Source: SMTZ1-83 sp048883405 | GTDB taxonomy: Archaea > Asgardarchaeota > Thorarchaeia > Thorarchaeales > Thorarchaeaceae | Assembly: GCA_048883405.1 (NCBI GenBank) | Contig: JBHLQS010000116.1 | Coordinates: 1-8,838, forward strand | Reading direction: 5' to 3' | Length of the DNA stretch: 8,838 nucleotides | Shown: positions 6,833-8,838 of the stretch, in pieces | Position numbering within the stretch: the first letter of the stretch is position 1 | Layout: the number at the start of each line of letters is the position of its first letter | The notes under the pieces: model-generated | Told to the model about the DNA's origin: nothing | What the model saw: the letters and a program-made list of their open reading frames with translations, nothing else | The model's database searches: none | Program-made: the position numbers and the translations under genes

Positions 6833-7398
6833 CACTTCCCAAGCTTCATCCAGAGAATTCCGCACTCATAATCATAGACATGCTCAATGATTTTGTTGAG
6901 AAGGATGGTGCACTTGTAGTACCAGTAGCCAAAGATTTGGTACCAACACAGGCACAGATTCTCAATCAAGCACGCCAGAAGGCCTTGACTGTTGTTTACT
7001 TGGCTGACAATCATATGCCAGATGACGAGGAGTTTAAAGTCTGGCCCAAGCATTCTATTGCAGGAACACGAGGAGCGCAAGTTGTTGATGAGCTAGCTCC
7101 GGGCAAAGGCGAGAAGGTGATTCCGAAACGCAGGTACTCAGGCTTCTTTGGTACAGACCTTGACTTGACTCTCAGAGAAGCGGGAATTACCAATGTCATT
7201 CTGATGGGAGTCTTGACTGATATATGCGTAATGTATACATCAGCAGATGCATCAGCAAGGGGCTACAATGTATATGTAGTGGCCGATGGAACAGGCAGTA
7301 CTGTGAGAGAGAACCATCAATTTGCTCTTCAACACATGAAAGATATCCACAACACTATTGTCGTTACCGCAGATCAGGTCTTGACCCAACTACTCTAG
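6829..7398 (+). CDS. pncA: Nicotinamidase (isochorismatase-fold amidohydrolase)
   Basis: Hydrolyses nicotinamide to nicotinate and ammonia, supplying the NAPRTase encoded just upstream. It has 189 residues, typical of PncA. The isochorismatase-type triad is Asp17 (IIIDMLNDF), Lys100 (VIPKRRYSGF) and Cys133 (GVLTDICV). The metal site of true nicotinamidases is also visible: Asp60, His62 and His75 in LADNHMPD...VWPKHSIAGT. The WPxHxxxGT block separates it from isochorismatases. The start is TTG at 6829, overlapping the TGA of the previous gene (TTGA). GAGGG at 6817-6821 lies 7 nt upstream, so the start is well supported and the two genes are translationally coupled. The gene order and overlap strongly suggest one salvage operon. 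Confidence 0.93.
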   Translation: MTLPKLHPENSALIIIDMLNDFVEKDGALVVPVAKDLVPTQAQILNQARQKALTVVYLADNHMPDDEEFKVWPKHSIAGTRGAQVVDELAPGKGEKVIPKRRYSGFFGTDLDLTLREAGITNVILMGVLTDICVMYTSADASARGYNVYVVADGTGSTVRENHQFALQHMKDIHNTIVVTADQVLTQLL

Positions 7399-7433
7399 GC
7401 TGAGAGCACTTCATATCATTCGAACATTGGCGC

Positions 7434-7445
7434 TTTTCTTCCTTT
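7434..7445 (+). terminator. T-rich tract, possible terminator of the NAD-salvage operon
   Basis: TTTTCTTCCTTT lies 36 nt after the nicotinamidase stop codon. Archaeal RNA polymerase often terminates at such pyrimidine-rich T-tracts without a strong hairpin. No convincing stem precedes it. Confidence 0.4.
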
Positions 7446-7468
7446 ATGGTGCTATGGTATTCCTCAGG

Positions 7469-7476
7469 TTTATTTA
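7469..7476 (+). promoter_or_regulatory. TATA-like box for the 115-residue protein gene
   Basis: TTTATTTA lies 46-53 nt before the ATG at 7522. Transcription would start near 7498, giving a leader of about 24 nt that contains GAGGG (7511-7515). The placement after the T-rich tract suggests a separate transcription unit. Confidence 0.4.
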
Positions 7477-7521
7477 GTTCCAGATGCGGTCTCAGACAGT
7501 GTACTGCCGAGAGGGAAGCAG

Positions 7522-7869
7522 ATGAGTTCAATGAGCAGACGTGAGGTGTGGAAGGATTCCCTGATTGCCATGAAGACATCTCTGGCAAGTTCCTATGACA
7601 TGAGCACAGCTGTCGATGAGCAAAGACGATTTCTCAATGCTTGGGAAAAGGGTAATCTTGAATACATGGTCTTCTCGGACTATAGACGAAATGAGGGCAA
7701 AAGAAGACTCAGAGATGTCATGGAAGTCATCGAGAATGCAATTGCGAAGTTGGATGATTGTGACACAGAAACTGCATCGAAGGTCTATTTAGACACTCTA
7801 AAGACTGTGGCCCTCTTCTCAAAATGGGCTAAGGTTCTGGAAACCTCTTCTATGTGGTTCAGTTCCTGA
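7522..7869 (+). CDS. Hypothetical helical protein, 115 residues
   Basis: I do not recognise this protein. GAGGG (7511-7515) lies 6 nt before the ATG and supports the start; a second ATG four codons in is also possible. The product is highly charged and appears mostly helical, with no cysteine cluster, signal peptide or membrane segment. A stretch rich in Arg, Lys and Glu (residues about 53-75, around NEGKRRLRDVMEVIENAIAK) looks like an amphipathic helix. The C-terminus is odd. The stop codon sits in the loop of a perfect hairpin, and another frame running through the same bases reads FYVVQFLKELDNKG before a TAG at 7890. That could be the remains of a longer reading frame. The gene faces the V4R gene but shows no overlap in content, so no function can be inferred from its neighbours. 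Confidence 0.6.
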   Translation: MSSMSRREVWKDSLIAMKTSLASSYDMSTAVDEQRRFLNAWEKGNLEYMVFSDYRRNEGKRRLRDVMEVIENAIAKLDDCDTETASKVYLDTLKTVALFSKWAKVLETSSMWFSS

Positions 7870-7877
7870 AGGAACTG
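7860..7877. terminator. Hairpin 1 at the convergent junction
   Basis: CAGTTCC-TGAA-GGAACTG is a perfect 7-bp stem with a 4-nt loop. The TGA stop of the 115-residue protein lies in the loop. It sits between convergent genes, as does the hairpin at 4668-4684. It could be a transcript-end structure for either strand; no U-tract follows. Confidence 0.5.
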
Positions 7878-7884
7878 GATAACA

Positions 7885-7899
7885 AGGGCTAGAAGCCCT
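7885..7899. terminator. Hairpin 2 at the convergent junction
   Basis: AGGGCT-AGA-AGCCCT is a perfect 6-bp stem with a 3-nt loop, 7 nt after the first hairpin. Together they form a tandem stem-loop pair. The rest of the gap up to 7986 holds no clear plus-strand feature. Confidence 0.5.
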
Positions 7900-7986
7900 C
7901 GATATACTGTTGCATACGCCAATGACATGAGATATTCTCTTCATTAGTATGATTGAATCCATGTCCTTCCTCCTAAACGGATTGTA

Positions 7987-8541
7987 TCATGCATACATGC
8001 GGGATGAAACACGGGTGATTTTGAATGTACAGCTTTCATCGCCTTTTGACATGCAGGTTTCTTCTTCAACCATCAATTTCTCGTACTTTGTATTGTCGAG
8101 TTCTGTAGCGTACTCGAGAACGGCTTCAATGAATCCTTTCAAGAAGTAACAGCTAAATGGCTCATCACTCTCAACCATGGCTGTATATGGGTTATCCTTA
8201 ATCTCCAATACCGCCTCTTCGTCTTGCCATTTTATTTGCATCTTGGCAATCTTGATGTCACCAAATGGAATGATGAGTCGCTCAAGAGCCATTTTTATGA
8301 ACTCGATAAGGCCTTTGAGATGACCAAAAGGCTTTCGTCTCCCAACCTGGAAATACTCCTTTTGTGCTTCCACCCCTGCCATTCGGCCAGCAGAGTAGTA
8401 AATGTCACGAACGTGATCTGGAAACATCTCAGCAATTCTACTTGTGAGCTTGCTCAATACTTTAGAGAAGAAAGCAGATACTACTTGCTTCTTATCGAGA
8501 TGTCCTCGCCACCAAGGTACGACATCTTCTTGTTCCGACAT
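7987..8541 (-). CDS. V4R (4-vinyl reductase) domain protein
   Basis: A 184-residue stand-alone V4R-domain protein. The C-terminal signature EETCMSKGDESCTFKI (161-175) gives the Cys163-x3-Gly167-x3-Cys171-x-Phe pattern of the family. The central SCYFLKGFIEAVLEYATE (130-147), with Cys131, and AGRMAGVEAQKEYF (51-64) also fit. V4R domains are thought to bind small hydrophobic ligands or metal through these cysteines. They occur in bacteriochlorophyll reductase BchJ and in many archaeal ligand-sensing proteins, and are structurally related to the eukaryotic TRAPP subunit Bet3. There is no attached DNA-binding or kinase domain, so it may act as a sensor with partners elsewhere. The ATG at 8541 has GAGAG 5 nt upstream. 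An 18-bp palindrome lies about 50 nt upstream. It is probably a single-gene unit, because a terminator-like hairpin separates it from the DUF35 gene. Confidence 0.85.
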   Translation of the reverse strand: MSEQEDVVPWWRGHLDKKQVVSAFFSKVLSKLTSRIAEMFPDHVRDIYYSAGRMAGVEAQKEYFQVGRRKPFGHLKGLIEFIKMALERLIIPFGDIKIAKMQIKWQDEEAVLEIKDNPYTAMVESDEPFSCYFLKGFIEAVLEYATELDNTKYEKLMVEEETCMSKGDESCTFKITRVSSRMYA

Positions 8542-8590
8542 TTGAGCTCTCTCAAGGCTACGGAATTGCCTAATGCAGTTGTTAAGTGCT

Positions 8591-8608
8591 TTGCTGAATA
8601 TTCAGCAA
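8591..8608. promoter_or_regulatory. 18-bp perfect palindrome, probable operator overlapping the V4R promoter
   Basis: TTGCTGAATATTCAGCAA reads the same on both strands. Its AT-rich core GAATATTC is 55-62 nt before the V4R start codon and could double as the TATA element, placing transcription start near 8570. Perfect dyad symmetry with no loop fits a homodimeric repressor site better than a hairpin. Confidence 0.5.
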
Positions 8609-8644
8609 TAGAAAAAGAAGAATATGAGGGCAAGAGGCCCTCAT
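8609..8644 (-). terminator. Intrinsic-like terminator of the DUF35 gene
   Basis: Read on the minus strand, ATGAGGGC-CTCTT-GCCCTCAT (8644-8624) is a perfect 8-bp stem with a 5-nt loop. It starts 5 nt after the DUF35 stop codon. A T-rich run, ATTCTTCTTTTTCTAT, follows at about 8624-8609. This hairpin plus T-tract is the most terminator-like structure in the window. Confidence 0.7.
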
Positions 8645-8649
8645 TATGC

Positions 8650-8838
8650 TTATACCAGCCACTTGTATGATATTTTCTTGTCATCGATGTGCTCGAAACC
8701 AAGTTTCAAAGGCATTCCGACCTCTGGCATGCTCATCAGGTTCGTGATGTGCGCTGTTAGTCGTAGACCAGAGGGAAACTCACCTATAGCAACTACGTAA
8801 GGAGCTCTTGATGAGAGGCTCTCCGGAGCAAACTCGAC
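8650..8838 (-). CDS. DUF35 OB-fold acyl-CoA-associated protein, C-terminal 62 residues
   Basis: I translated the minus strand from the window edge; the frame is open from base 8838 to a TAA at 8652-8650. The pattern SRAPYVVAIGEFPSGLRLTAHI, then NLMSMPEVGMPLKLGFEHID, matches the OB-fold half of DUF35 proteins: PYxVAxxEL-x-G-x-R, then hxIGMPVxLxFE. In archaea these pair a zinc ribbon with an OB fold and work with thiolases, commonly as the bridging subunit of the acetoacetyl-CoA thiolase/HMG-CoA synthase complex in mevalonate synthesis. The zinc ribbon would be encoded beyond the window. A thiolase gene would be expected just upstream, which cannot be checked here. A strong terminator-like hairpin follows the stop, so this is the last gene of its operon. 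Confidence 0.82.
   Translation of the reverse strand, partial: VEFAPESLSSRAPYVVAIGEFPSGLRLTAHITNLMSMPEVGMPLKLGFEHIDDKKISYKWLV

Noticed and set aside
8224..8670. Plus-strand ORF of 148 codons
   Set aside because: It is antisense to the V4R gene and runs across the terminator hairpin and the end of the DUF35 gene. The minus-strand proteins have clear family signatures.
8481..8702. Minus-strand ORF of 73 codons between DUF35 and V4R
   Set aside because: It overlaps the ends of two real genes in another frame and spans the hairpin, T-tract and palindrome, so it is non-coding intergenic DNA.

Overview
This window looks like chromosomal DNA from an archaeon. The case rests on several independent signs: an NAPRTase that resembles the archaeal (Thermoplasma-type) enzyme and carries a C-terminal four-cysteine motif, a DUF35 OB-fold protein, a V4R-domain protein, TATA-like boxes, frequent TTG starts, and ribosome-binding sites of the GGTGA or GGAGG type placed 5-9 nt before the start. 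An Asgard-type or related uncultured lineage is possible, but the sequence alone does not settle it. There are no RNA genes, transposons, CRISPR arrays or phage genes. Genes are tightly packed and no gap reaches 300 bases.

Layout. (i) Bases 1-3630, minus strand: a three-gene operon of a FGGY-family kinase, GlpA-like sn-glycerol-3-phosphate dehydrogenase (FAD plus BFD-type [2Fe-2S]) and GlpB (cut by the window edge). The expected third subunit, GlpC, would lie beyond base 1. (ii) 3733-4668, plus: a metallo-beta-lactamase-fold hydrolase, divergent from the kinase. (iii) 4689-5471, minus: an enoyl-CoA hydratase/crotonase, convergent with the hydrolase and separated from it by 20 bp holding a perfect hairpin. 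(iv) 5636-7398, plus: nicotinate phosphoribosyltransferase and nicotinamidase, overlapping by 4 nt, forming a nicotinamide-to-NaMN salvage operon. (v) 7522-7869, plus: an unrecognised helical protein. (vi) 7987-8541, minus: a V4R-domain protein. (vii) 8650-8838, minus: the C-terminal end of a DUF35 acyl-CoA-associated protein.

How the genes work together. The kinase should phosphorylate a small polyol, most simply glycerol, and GlpAB(C) should oxidise the sn-glycerol 3-phosphate to dihydroxyacetone phosphate, passing electrons to the membrane. The kinase does not carry the usual GlpK substrate motifs, so the true substrate is open. The crotonase and DUF35 protein point to acyl-CoA metabolism. 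The nicotinamidase and NAPRTase supply NAD from nicotinamide.

No clear new multi-gene system is visible. The best leads are the atypical kinase in a glp operon, the one-codon glpA/glpB junction, a mini-ORF bridging kinase and glpA, a 13-bp direct repeat in the crotonase/NAPRTase divergent promoter, an 18-bp perfect palindrome before the V4R gene, and perfect hairpins at both convergent junctions.
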